Shown here piece after piece: positions 1 through 7,454 of a stretch of 33,285 bases of DNA. The position numbers and the translations under genes are program-made. Every line of letters begins with the position of its first letter. Position 1 is the first letter of the stretch. This stretch comes from Candidatus Stoquefichus massiliensis AP9. Lineage in GTDB: Bacteria > Bacillota_I > Bacilli_A > Erysipelotrichales > Coprobacillaceae. Under the pieces are notes generated by a model, which saw nothing but the letters and a program-made list of their open reading frames with translations, was not told the DNA's origin and searched no databases. The DNA lies in contig NZ_HG005285.1 of assembly GCF_000455285.1 (NCBI RefSeq), positions 315,286 through 348,570 on the forward strand. Direction: 5' to 3'.

Positions 1-69
1 AATAATTAATTTGAATTTTATAGCCTATTATCACTATTAATTCAGTGTTTTATAAGAAATTTCAACCAT

Positions 70-95
70 AAAATGGAATCAAATCCATTTTTATT
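70..95 (+). terminator. Hairpin with T-run, likely end of a gene left of the window
   Basis: Stem AAAATGGA (70-77) pairs with TCCATTTT (84-91) around a 6-nt loop, followed by a T-rich tract. It would end a plus-strand transcript from outside the window. No coding region is seen in 1-104. Confidence 0.45.
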
Positions 96-103
96 AAGAA
101 CAA

Positions 104-132
104 TCAAAAAAAGAACTCAATTAAGAGTTCTT
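104..132 (-). terminator. Rho-independent terminator of the 205-codon gene
   Basis: The inverted repeat AAGAACTC/GAGTTCTT (111-118 and 125-132) overlaps the stop codon and is followed on the minus strand by a T-run (106-110). Confidence 0.75.
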
Positions 133-748
133 ATTCAATATCTTCATCAATAACTGCATAACCTTCATGACTGCATATTTTAAATATAACGTTTCCTTCC
201 ACATCATAACAACACAAATCTTCAAACTCACCACCAAAGATTTTATATGTTGAGAATAGTTTTTTCATATGAATCATAACTTCATCAAAAACATTCATAG
301 AAAATGTAAACATTTCATAGACTGGTCCTATTGTGACTGGAGTAATTCTAGTATATTCTTTTTTGAGTAATGAATCTAGTGGAATATCCAAGACTTCTGG
401 TTGTTGATTTTCAAACTCACAATACTGATATTCATCATAAACTTCTAGTTTCTGATTAAAGAGTTCATCAAAATAATCCATTGCTTCTTTTTCGTTATCA
501 AAATGGAAGAGGGTATTTAATTCATCACGATAGCCATTTCTATTTTCTTGATAATCTAAGATATGTTGTTCATGTTCATATACAATTTTATCCATGAATT
601 GTTGTTGCATATGTGTATATTCATCTAAACTCATATAACCATCATAATATCTAACTATTGAAAAAGTTTGACTTTTATTCTTAACTTTTATTAATAGATC
701 TTGTAATTTTTTTCTTTTCAAGTTTATTTCTATAGTTTTTTCTTTCAC
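131..748 (-). CDS. Hypothetical acidic protein, 205 aa
   Basis: I do not recognise this protein. It is soluble, rich in Glu, Asp, Tyr and Phe, with no signal peptide or membrane segment. The start is GTG at 748, supported by a well-placed GGTGAT ribosome binding site five bases upstream; GGTGAT recurs before other starts in this window. Upstream, an extended -10 (TGCTAAAAT, about 768-776) is a plausible promoter, and a terminator overlaps the stop, so it looks monocistronic. Length, ribosome binding site and signals at both ends support a real gene. An immunity-like or phage-derived protein is possible, but nothing in the sequence shows it. Confidence 0.7.
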   Translation of the reverse strand: MKEKTIEINLKRKKLQDLLIKVKNKSQTFSIVRYYDGYMSLDEYTHMQQQFMDKIVYEHEQHILDYQENRNGYRDELNTLFHFDNEKEAMDYFDELFNQKLEVYDEYQYCEFENQQPEVLDIPLDSLLKKEYTRITPVTIGPVYEMFTFSMNVFDEVMIHMKKLFSTYKIFGGEFEDLCCYDVEGNVIFKICSHEGYAVIDEDIE

Positions 749-858
749 TGTTAATCACCGCTAGTATTTTAGCATAAATTATGAAATCATTTAAGTCATG
801 ACAAAACTTTTAGATAATTTTACATAATAACCTTAAAAATATCACATATTTTTAACAA

Positions 859-1197
859 TTATTTGAATCTTTGCTGTAACCCCATTTTTCTAACTGCATC
901 AATCCATTTATATACATCACTTGATGAATATAGAAAATCATTTTTTAATCTTGCATTTTCAAGTGCATATGCCATCAATGCATACTCATTTTCTAATGAT
1001 GTATCAAAAACTCCTTGATCATCTGTATTGATAGAAACATTAATTTGTGCGCATTCTTTATCTTGACCCTGGCATAACTCACTATTATAAAACTTAATAA
1101 TTGGATGCTTTTCGTAACAACACAATTTAGAAATGAGAAGGTTTGAAGTTGGGTTGCATTCAATATAGATTCCTAAATGAGCTATTTGAAATTGCAT
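859..1197 (-). CDS. Hypothetical protein, 112 aa
   Basis: Unrecognised small protein with several Cys residues (a Cys-Cys pair near residue 26), no membrane segment or signal peptide. Its ATG at 1197 overlaps the last 16 bases of the upstream 170-codon frame, so the two may be translationally coupled. The ribosome binding site is poor: AAAAAGG touches the start codon. That weakness and the debris upstream leave open that this is the distal part of a broken gene rather than an independent one. Confidence 0.45.
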   Translation of the reverse strand: MQFQIAHLGIYIECNPTSNLLISKLCCYEKHPIIKFYNSELCQGQDKECAQINVSINTDDQGVFDTSLENEYALMAYALENARLKNDFLYSSSDVYKWIDAVRKMGLQQRFK

Positions 1198-1694
1198 CCT
1201 TTTTGTATCACACTAACCAATCTAATGTAATCAAAAACAATTTTGAAGTCATATGTTTCTTTTCCGACTGTTCTTACATTCGAATCGTAATGATATAAAT
1301 AATATAACCTTTGATTTTTATCTGTTCTATATTTTTCATCGACATATTTATTAATTGCATAGTAATCAATTTTTCTATATTTTATTTGATTATTCATTAT
1401 ACCATCTACTCTATATAGTTCAGGATTATCTCCTCGTAATTTCCATGCATCATAATATTCATCTATTGTATAATCACCATCTATATACATCTGATCCAAT
1501 ATCTTATAAAACTCTGTTTTAAGTTCACCAAAACAAGGATATTCTGATAAATCAATATTTAGTTCTGTCGCTTCCCCAAATAACCAAGCAATATTATCTA
1601 TAAAATCCTGTTTTGTCATAATTAATCGATCTTTCTTTTTATAATAATCTTCCACTTTAATTCCTAATGCTGTAGCATGTCCCAATAGCATCAA
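1182..1694 (-). CDS. Hypothetical protein, up to 170 aa, possibly rearranged at its N-terminus
   Basis: Unrecognised soluble protein rich in Tyr and Asp. The open frame begins with TTG at 1694, but the first plausible ATG is at 1619 (protein beginning MTKQDFIDN). Residues 3-17 (LLGHATALGIKVEDY) resemble residues 38-52 (LFGEATELNIDLSEY), with 7 of 15 identical, so the part before the ATG looks like the tail of a related domain joined to this one. Neither start has a strong ribosome binding site. It overlaps the downstream 112-codon frame by 16 bases. I read it as a real but possibly decayed gene of unknown role. Confidence 0.45.
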   Translation of the reverse strand: MMLLGHATALGIKVEDYYKKKDRLIMTKQDFIDNIAWLFGEATELNIDLSEYPCFGELKTEFYKILDQMYIDGDYTIDEYYDAWKLRGDNPELYRVDGIMNNQIKYRKIDYYAINKYVDEKYRTDKNQRLYYLYHYDSNVRTVGKETYDFKIVFDYIRLVSVIQKGCNFK

Positions 1695-1808
1695 TTTAAG
1701 AATTTGTTAAGTTGATGCCATTGAGAAAAAAATATATTTTGATCCTTATACTCAAAATAATAACAATCATCTTGAATATTATTAAACAAACATAAAACTT
1801 CCAATATC

Positions 1809-1935
1809 TTTATGTAATACATCCAATGAAGAAAAGGCAATGCAATTTACTGTATTACAAGCGAATGAAGATTCACGAGGAAATAGCCGATTGAATGATG
1901 AATATTATTTACTAGCAAGAAAATATAAAAAATAG
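1809..1935 (+). pseudogene. Gene remnant, C-terminal fragment of an unknown protein
   Basis: About 40 codons read as protein-like sequence ending LNDEYYLLARKYKK and a TAG at 1933-1935. An in-frame stop lies shortly upstream and there is no start with a ribosome binding site, so only a C-terminal fragment remains. I cannot name the parent protein. The rest of 1695-1993 is AT-rich and shows no gene. Confidence 0.3.
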
Positions 1936-1993
1936 AAGTAAAATAACAAATAATTCAATTCTTATTTTTCAACTTTCTAATAGCAAAAAAGAT

Positions 1994-2344
1994 ATGAACC
2001 ATATAAAATATATGAAAGAGTATATTTTAATTATTATATATATCATATTTGCTTCTATTTCCTATTTAGAAGAAAAAATTATTTTAGAAACTTTTTGTAG
2101 TTCCTATGCAACAAAGCCTTTTAAATTTTTACTCAATGTTATTATACTTATTCTGTTATCTGCATATATATACGTTTATCTTAATATCAATGTTGTGATT
2201 TTGCCAGAACATAATCGATTTATAAACGCATTTATATATAGTATACAAAACTTTGTTCCAATTAGTATCATTGCTGAAGAAATCTTAGGAACTATTGTTT
2301 TATCACTATTTACTATTTCATATACTAGAAAAGTTATAAAATAA
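1994..2344 (+). CDS. Small hydrophobic membrane protein, 116 aa
   Basis: Three hydrophobic stretches (about residues 8-24, 44-64 and 86-108) predict a small integral membrane protein. No family is recognised. The ribosome binding site before ATG 1994 is weak (AAAAAAGA); an alternative ATG lies at 2012. A hairpin terminator directly follows the stop. The gene adjoins remnants at 1809-1935, so it may itself be a leftover of an accessory locus. Confidence 0.45.
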   Translation: MNHIKYMKEYILIIIYIIFASISYLEEKIILETFCSSYATKPFKFLLNVIILILLSAYIYVYLNINVVILPEHNRFINAFIYSIQNFVPISIIAEEILGTIVLSLFTISYTRKVIK

Positions 2345-2367
2345 AAATCTCTTCACTGGGATTTTTT
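2343..2367. terminator. Bidirectional terminator between convergent genes
   Basis: Stem AAAAATCTC (2343-2351) pairs with GGGATTTTT (2358-2366, one G-T pair) around TTCACT. A/T runs on both sides let it work for the plus-strand membrane protein and the minus-strand dehydrogenase. Confidence 0.7.
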
Positions 2368-3532
2368 ACATACTTGCTTTTAAAATACCAACAATCTCAT
2401 CATGAGATAGTTCTTTATAACCACCATTCATTGAAAATGTTGCATCAGCAATGCCTTCAATCATTTCATCAGTCACACCTAAGTCATGAATATTCATAAC
2501 TAATCCCAAATGATTCATATAATCTTCCATTGCCTTTAATCCTTCTAATGCGATTGTTTCATCACTTTTACCTTCTGGAGATACATTCCAAACATTTAAT
2601 GCAAAACGTTTAAACTTATCTAAAGCATAAGGCATAATATAACGGTAATATGCCATTGATACAGCTGATAATGTCATGCCATGAGTAGCATCTGTATAAG
2701 CACCGACTGCTTGTCCAATCATATGAACCATCCAATCTGTTGTCTTTCCTTTTGCGACTAAGGTATTTAATGCCCAAGTTGCAGTCCACATAATATTACT
2801 TCTTGCCTCATAATCTTGAGGATTTTTGACAGCTATTTGAGAACTATGAATCAATGATTTTAATAATCCTTCCATTATATAATCAGAAGTATTATCATCA
2901 CTTCCGGAAAAATATTGTTCTAAAATATGAGACATAATATCATAAAAACCAGCGACCATTTGATAAGTTGGTAATGTATAAGTATAAACTGGATTTAAGA
3001 TTGAGAATTTTGGAAAAACATTTTCACCAAAAACATGTCCAATCTTTAATTTTGTTTCATGATTGGTAATCACTGCTCCACCATTCATCTCTGAACCAGT
3101 ACCAACCATTGTTAAAACACAACCTACTGGAATGATTTCATTATCAACATCTTCCATTTTTAAGTAATACTTATCCCATGGGTCCTCATTACAATATGCT
3201 GATACAGACACTGCTTTTGCATAATCACAAACAGACCCACCACCCACTGCTAAAATCAAATCGACTTGATGCTCTCTAGCTATAGAAACACCTTCATATA
3301 ATTTTTCAACAGTTGGATTAGGCATAACTCCTGATAACTCATAAACTGTTTTATGTGATTCATTTAAAATCTTCATAACATCATCATAAATTCCATTTTT
3401 CTTAATAGATCCACCACCATAAACAAGTAAAATTCTTTCACCATAATTCTTTAACTCATCTCTTAAATATTCTAATGAATCTTCTCCAAAATATAATTTT
3501 GTTGGATTACAATAACTAAAATTTCCTAACAT
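2366..3532 (-). CDS. Iron-type (group III) alcohol dehydrogenase, butanol dehydrogenase-like
   Basis: A 388-residue cytoplasmic NAD(P)-dependent alcohol/aldehyde oxidoreductase of the BdhA/YqhD branch. An N-terminal nucleotide-binding half contains GGGS (97-100) and the VGTGSEMNGGAVITN stretch (143-157). A C-terminal helical half carries the metal-binding set D198, H202, H270 and H284 expected for this family. Length is normal and all key residues are present. The start follows a clear ribosome binding site (GGAG). It is last in a minus-strand run behind the flavoprotein, 14 bases apart, and its stop sits at the shared terminator. Likely role: reducing aldehydes formed in fermentation or stress. 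The substrate cannot be read from sequence. Confidence 0.92.
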   Translation of the reverse strand: MLGNFSYCNPTKLYFGEDSLEYLRDELKNYGERILLVYGGGSIKKNGIYDDVMKILNESHKTVYELSGVMPNPTVEKLYEGVSIAREHQVDLILAVGGGSVCDYAKAVSVSAYCNEDPWDKYYLKMEDVDNEIIPVGCVLTMVGTGSEMNGGAVITNHETKLKIGHVFGENVFPKFSILNPVYTYTLPTYQMVAGFYDIMSHILEQYFSGSDDNTSDYIMEGLLKSLIHSSQIAVKNPQDYEARSNIMWTATWALNTLVAKGKTTDWMVHMIGQAVGAYTDATHGMTLSAVSMAYYRYIMPYALDKFKRFALNVWNVSPEGKSDETIALEGLKAMEDYMNHLGLVMNIHDLGVTDEMIEGIADATFSMNGGYKELSHDEIVGILKASM

Positions 3533-3546
3533 ATACTTCTCTCCTT

Positions 3547-4089
3547 TTATAATTTTTTTCCTAACTCATAAGCCTGGTTCATAAAATCTTTTATAACAGA
3601 CTTTGACTCGTCACTTTCTTCACATCCACCTGCTAAAACCATTCCTAAATCTTTCCAGCCAAGTGCCTCTGTAAAGAAGCGATAAAATGAAACAGACTGT
3701 TCAAAAGCATAAAATTCTTGACTGCCAGCAGTCATTAATAAAATGGTTTCTTTATATGGATATTCATCATTTGTGGATATCGCATAAAGACGATCAATAA
3801 ATGATTTTAATCTTGCTGAAAGACTCCAAAAATAAAGTGGCGAAGCCATGACAACTGTATCAGCCTTTTCAAATAAAGGATAAATATCTTGCATTTGATC
3901 TTGAATAACACAATGATGATTATTCTTTTGACAAGCCTTGCAGCCCTTACATCCTTGTATAACATAATTGAGATTAATTTTCATGACATGATGTCCTGCT
4001 TCACTAGCTCCTTTTATAAAATAATCTGATAATTGATTTGTATTCCCATGACGATTTCCACTACCAACAATGACTAAAATATTTCTCAT
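3547..4089 (-). CDS. Flavodoxin-fold NAD(P)H-dependent oxidoreductase with Cys cluster
   Basis: A 180-residue FMN-binding flavodoxin-like protein (NADPH-dependent FMN reductase / iron-sulfur flavoprotein superfamily). The N-terminal beta strand and phosphate loop (GSGNRHGNTNQL, about 9-20) and the SPLYFWSLSARLKSFIDR stretch are characteristic. Cys47, 50, 53 and 60 form CX2CX2CX6C, the compact motif that binds a 4Fe-4S cluster in iron-sulfur flavoproteins, so electron transfer is a reasonable inference. The open frame extends to GTG 4098, but ATG 4089 has the better-spaced AGGTGAG site and is preferred. It lies close to the stop of the lipoprotein gene and upstream of the dehydrogenase, suggesting one redox operon. 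Confidence 0.85.
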   Translation of the reverse strand: MRNILVIVGSGNRHGNTNQLSDYFIKGASEAGHHVMKINLNYVIQGCKGCKACQKNNHHCVIQDQMQDIYPLFEKADTVVMASPLYFWSLSARLKSFIDRLYAISTNDEYPYKETILLMTAGSQEFYAFEQSVSFYRFFTEALGWKDLGMVLAGGCEESDESKSVIKDFMNQAYELGKKL

Positions 4090-4090
4090 T

Positions 4091-4564
4091 CTACTCACCT
4101 ACTCTTTCAATGTGTAATTGTCCACTCAATTCTTGAATATAATCACTTCCTTCAATGGCTTCTCCTAATATGTATAACTCACTATAAGCATGACTTTCTC
4201 CATAATACATCACCACATCATCCCATAAAGCAAAATAAGCCAGTGTTCCCTTTCCACCTTCTTGCAATAATGGTGTATCTGTTGTATCAAGAGGTTTCAG
4301 TGGATAGAATATTTTTTCATTATTACCATAATTCTCGACTGTGATATCTAATGGCAATTGCTGATAGAGTGTTTGTGATGCTGTGTTGTCTTTTAATAAA
4401 TAGATGATTTCAGACATTTGATTGCTGACTTTTATTTTCATTGATTTTTCCTCCTGAATTTTCATTTGAATATTTGTTTGTTTTTGATAATCATCTTTTT
4501 GGCTTTGACAACTATACAAACCAAGCAAATAAATTATAAAGATAAATATTCCTATTCTTTTCAC
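4091..4564 (-). CDS. Lipoprotein with cyclophilin-like domain
   Basis: A 157-residue exported protein. The N-terminus is a lipoprotein-type signal: KR, a hydrophobic run, then LYSC with Cys19 as the likely lipidation site. After a Gln/Lys linker (20-42), residues 43-157 match the cyclophilin-like fold family common in Firmicutes and often found beside flavoproteins and aldo/keto reductases (MSEIIYLLKDN, PLDITVENYGNNEKIFY, YFALWDDVVMYYG). Family membership is recognised from memory; prolyl isomerase activity is not implied. It runs directly into the flavoprotein gene, so co-transcription is likely. The role is unknown. Confidence 0.75.
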   Translation of the reverse strand: MKRIGIFIFIIYLLGLYSCQSQKDDYQKQTNIQMKIQEEKSMKIKVSNQMSEIIYLLKDNTASQTLYQQLPLDITVENYGNNEKIFYPLKPLDTTDTPLLQEGGKGTLAYFALWDDVVMYYGESHAYSELYILGEAIEGSDYIQELSGQLHIERVGE

Positions 4565-4660
4565 TTACTCACCTTCTTTATTAATTCTATTTTATTTCTA
4601 TTTCTTACAAATATCAAATACCTATATTCAATATCTTGTCATACCTAAAACGTATAGATA

Positions 4661-4688
4661 AAAAAACAGAATACATCGAATGTACTCT
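4661..4688 (-). terminator. Terminator downstream of the aldo/keto reductase remnant
   Basis: On the minus strand AGAGTACAT pairs with ATGTATTCT (one G-T pair) around TCG and is followed by a run of T (4661-4666). Confidence 0.65.
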
Positions 4689-4697
4689 GCTATTCTA

Positions 4698-5842
4698 TTA
4701 ATCTTCAATATATCCCTGAAAACTATTTTCAGTTAAAAAATTGATAGCTTCTTGCAAGGCCGTATTGACATCAAAAGCATTGTTGATTTTTGAATTTAAC
4801 CATGAGTAATCTGCCTTTTCAAAAGCTCTATCATAGCCTGATCTAAATGTTTTATAATAATTCAATTCAGCCCCAAATGTTGGAATGGGTTGAATCAACA
4901 AACTGTTATATGACCTCATAATTGCTGATAAAGGAACATGATAATCATTATCATCCAATACAGACCAGTCATCACATTGATATTTCCAGGTTTTGATGAT
5001 TTCCTGCTTTGTATAGGCTAAAATATCATATTCTTCTTTTGTAAGAGATTGAAAATCAAGCATATATGATATATTATCTTGCATTTGTTCCATATTTGAC
5101 ATACCTGAAAGAACCGCTACAACACCATCATAACTTGCACAATAACGTATTGCATAACTTGCTGTACTCGCATGAGGATAAAGTGCCTGCATCTTTTCAA
5201 TTGCCGTCTGAGGAATATTCACTAATGCACCACCTTTGACTGGTTCCATAATGATGACTTGACACCCATGTTTTCTAATCACATCATAGCATGCTTTTCC
5301 TTGAATCATAGATTCATTATCATCATAATAATTCATCACTATTTGTACAACTTCTACTTCTGGATGCTCAGTTAATATTTGATCTAAATGCGTTGCATCA
5401 TCATGATAAGAAAAACCTATATGTTTAATTTTTCCCTCTGTTTTCCATTTTTTCATATAATCAAATAAATGATTCTTTTCAACTTCTATTTCATATAAAA
5501 TACGATTTAAATTATGTAATAAATAGTAATCAAAATATTCAACTCCACACTTATCTAATTGTTCTAAAAAGATTGATTCAACTTGGTCCTCAGAAGGAAG
5601 ATTGAATGTGGGAAACTTTGATGCCAAAACATACTGATCTCTTTGATATCTATCAACCAATGCTTTTTTATTGCATTCTCTGATGTACCATCATGATAAA
5701 CATATGATGTATCAAAATAAGTGAATCCTGATTCAATAAATAAATCAACCATCTGATTCAATTGTTGTTGATCTATATCTGTTGGATTATCACTTATCAA
5801 AGGTAATCTCATCAATCCAAAACCTAATTTTCCTAAACTCAT
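4698..5842 (-). pseudogene. Aldo/keto reductase split by a 1-nt frameshift
   Basis: Together the two frames encode one about 380-residue aldo/keto reductase of the larger COG1453-like group. The 5' part (from ATG 5842, with GAAGGG site) holds the N-terminus with D44 and Y49 of the catalytic tetrad (FDTSYVY); the 3' part carries ASKF (Lys) and YLLHNL (His) and runs to 4698. The frame breaks at about 5667-5672, a run of six A on the coding strand; seven A would join ENAIKK to ALVDRYQRD. Everything downstream is undamaged, so this is a very recent mutation, an assembly error or a slippage site. An upstream in-frame ATG at 5866 abuts the preceding gene's stop, but the internal ATG has the proper ribosome binding site. 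Confidence 0.85.
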
Positions 5843-5866
5843 TTTATACCCTTCTTTCTTTTTCAT

Positions 5867-6703
5867 TTATATTTTATAAACTCTTTTAAGACTCTCTAAA
5901 CGATACGATGTATCTTCTACTTTTTTGACATCAAGAGCTGCTATTCTATTCATATCCTCATCACTTAAAGTAAAATCAAAAATATTTATATTTTCTTTCA
6001 TTCTTTTATCATCATGAGATTGAGGGATAACGACAATTCCTCTTTGAATATGCCATCTCAATATAATTTGTCCAACACTTTTTCGATATTGATAACTAAG
6101 TTCTTTTAATAACTCATTATCAAACAAGTGATTCATCCCTGATGCAAAAGGTGACCATGCCTGCAATTGAACATCCCATTCCTGATATAATTTTCTTTCA
6201 TCTTCCCGCTGCATAAAAGGATGACACTGAATTTGATTTACTGCAGGTTTGACTTCTGTGTTATAAATTAAATCATATAAACGATCATCAAAGAAATTGG
6301 AAACACCAATTGCTTTGATTTTTCCCTCTTTATATAATTCTGTTAAAGCTTTCCATGCGCCATAATAATCACCCAGAGGACGATGAATCAAATACAAATC
6401 AATATAGTCTAACTGTAATTTTTCTAATGATTCATCAAAACCTTTCTTTGCTTTTTCATAACTATTATCAGTTACCCATAACTTAGAAGTTATAAAAAAT
6501 TCATTTCTTGGTATTCCGCTTTTTAAAATTGCATTTCCAATAGCTTCTTCATTTCCATAAATAGCTGCTGTATCAAACAAACGATAACCAGATTCGACTG
6601 CCTTTAAGACAATATCTTCACACGCTTTTAAATCTGTAAATCCACAGACTCCAAATCCTATTTGAGGTATAATAATGCCATTATTTAATTTGATATATTC
6701 CAT
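5867..6703 (-). CDS. Aldo/keto reductase, AKR5-like (glyoxal / 2,5-diketogluconate reductase type)
   Basis: A 278-residue NADPH-dependent carbonyl reductase with a TIM-barrel fold. The catalytic tetrad is complete: D44 and Y49 (FDTAAIYG), K74 (TSKLW) and H107 (YLIHRP). GVSNFF and the C-terminal IPQSHDDKRMKENINIFDF nucleotide-binding stretch are typical. Length is normal. It is first in the minus-strand unit and directly follows a MerR-type promoter (6741-6776), divergent from the MerR gene, which suggests induction by a reactive aldehyde or electrophile. The second, frameshifted reductase is directly downstream. Confidence 0.92.
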   Translation of the reverse strand: MEYIKLNNGIIIPQIGFGVCGFTDLKACEDIVLKAVESGYRLFDTAAIYGNEEAIGNAILKSGIPRNEFFITSKLWVTDNSYEKAKKGFDESLEKLQLDYIDLYLIHRPLGDYYGAWKALTELYKEGKIKAIGVSNFFDDRLYDLIYNTEVKPAVNQIQCHPFMQREDERKLYQEWDVQLQAWSPFASGMNHLFDNELLKELSYQYRKSVGQIILRWHIQRGIVVIPQSHDDKRMKENINIFDFTLSDEDMNRIAALDVKKVEDTSYRLESLKRVYKI

Positions 6704-6740
6704 ATTTCTCTCCTTTACACAATATATTATCTTTGTTACA

Positions 6741-6776
6741 ATTGTATTGTAATATCCTCGAGTTACTTGAGGTCAA
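6741..6776 (-). promoter_or_regulatory. MerR-type promoter with 19-bp spacer and operator dyad
   Basis: On the minus strand, -35 TTGACC (6776-6771), a 19-bp spacer and -10 TACAAT (6751-6746). The over-long spacer is the hallmark of promoters activated by MerR-family DNA distortion. Centred in the spacer is the dyad CCTCAAG-TAA-CTCGAGG (6756-6772; 6 of 7 pairs). A perfect CTTGAGGTCAAG palindrome (6766-6777) overlaps the -35. It should serve the aldo/keto reductase genes and be bound by the divergent regulator. Confidence 0.75.
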
Positions 6777-6806
6777 GAACTTTTTTTGAAAAAGGAGAAA
6801 AATATT

Positions 6807-7214
6807 ATGTATACTTTAAAAGAAGTCTGTCTTTTACTTGATATGAGCGAACATACTTTGCGTTATTATACTGATCAAAATATTGTCCCACATGTCCAAA
6901 GAGATAAAAATAATAGAAGAATATTTAATGATGAAACACTTGATTGGTTACATGGCGTAAAATATTTAAGAGGTCTCGGCATGTCTATTGATGATATTCG
7001 TGAATTTCAATATTTATGTCAGCAAGATGGTGATGAAGCTATTTTGCAAAGATTGACTATTTTAACCAAACAACTTGAAAAAAGTAAACAAGAACTTAAT
7101 CAAGCACAACAAAGAGTCAAATATTTAGAAGATAAAGTCCTAAGAGAAAAAATGATTCTTGAACATCTTATTCCCGACGATAAGAATCCTTCTCAAAAGA
7201 AATACAATGACTAA
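6807..7214 (+). CDS. MerR-family transcriptional regulator
   Basis: A 135-residue regulator with an N-terminal winged helix-turn-helix (MYTLKEVCLLLDMSEHTLRYY, then the wing and GLGMSIDDIREF) and a C-terminal dimerisation coiled coil (about residues 75-120). It has no conserved Cys pattern for metal sensing, so it fits the electrophile- or aldehyde-linked branch found beside aldo/keto reductases. The open frame extends to TTG 6786, but the AAGGAG site lies within that extension and points to ATG 6807. It is divergent from the reductase genes, and the shared intergenic region carries the MerR-type promoter. A strong terminator follows. Confidence 0.9.
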   Translation: MYTLKEVCLLLDMSEHTLRYYTDQNIVPHVQRDKNNRRIFNDETLDWLHGVKYLRGLGMSIDDIREFQYLCQQDGDEAILQRLTILTKQLEKSKQELNQAQQRVKYLEDKVLREKMILEHLIPDDKNPSQKKYND

Positions 7215-7217
7215 AGA

Positions 7218-7247
7218 CCAGAAGTTTATCTTACTTCTGGCCTTTTT
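7218..7247 (+). terminator. Terminator of the MerR gene
   Basis: CCAGAAGT (7218-7225) pairs perfectly with ACTTCTGG (7233-7240), followed by a T-run. The rest of 7248-7418 shows no gene. Confidence 0.85.
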
Positions 7248-7418
7248 CTACTTTTCATTAATAATTTTCACTACATAACACTGTTTCTTATAAAAAGAAA
7301 TTCCACATGCTAATGCATGTAAGTATCCCTTATTCCTTATAGCATCAATATAATTTTTTTCTTTAATTTATTTGGCTACTATAAATTGCTATCAACTTTT
7401 AAATACATAAAAACGTAG

Positions 7419-7445
7419 AAAAAGATGCCAATATTTTTTGACATC
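7419..7445 (-). terminator. Terminator of leuS
   Basis: On the minus strand GATGTCAA pairs with TTGGCATC (one G-T pair), followed by TTTTTC just beyond the leuS stop. Confidence 0.8.
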
Positions 7446-7454
7446 CTATTTTAT

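Noticed and set aside
4466-4648. Plus-strand 60-codon hydrophobic frame
   Set aside because: Antisense to the lipoprotein signal-peptide region; its hydrophobicity comes from the AT-rich complement and it has no ribosome binding site.
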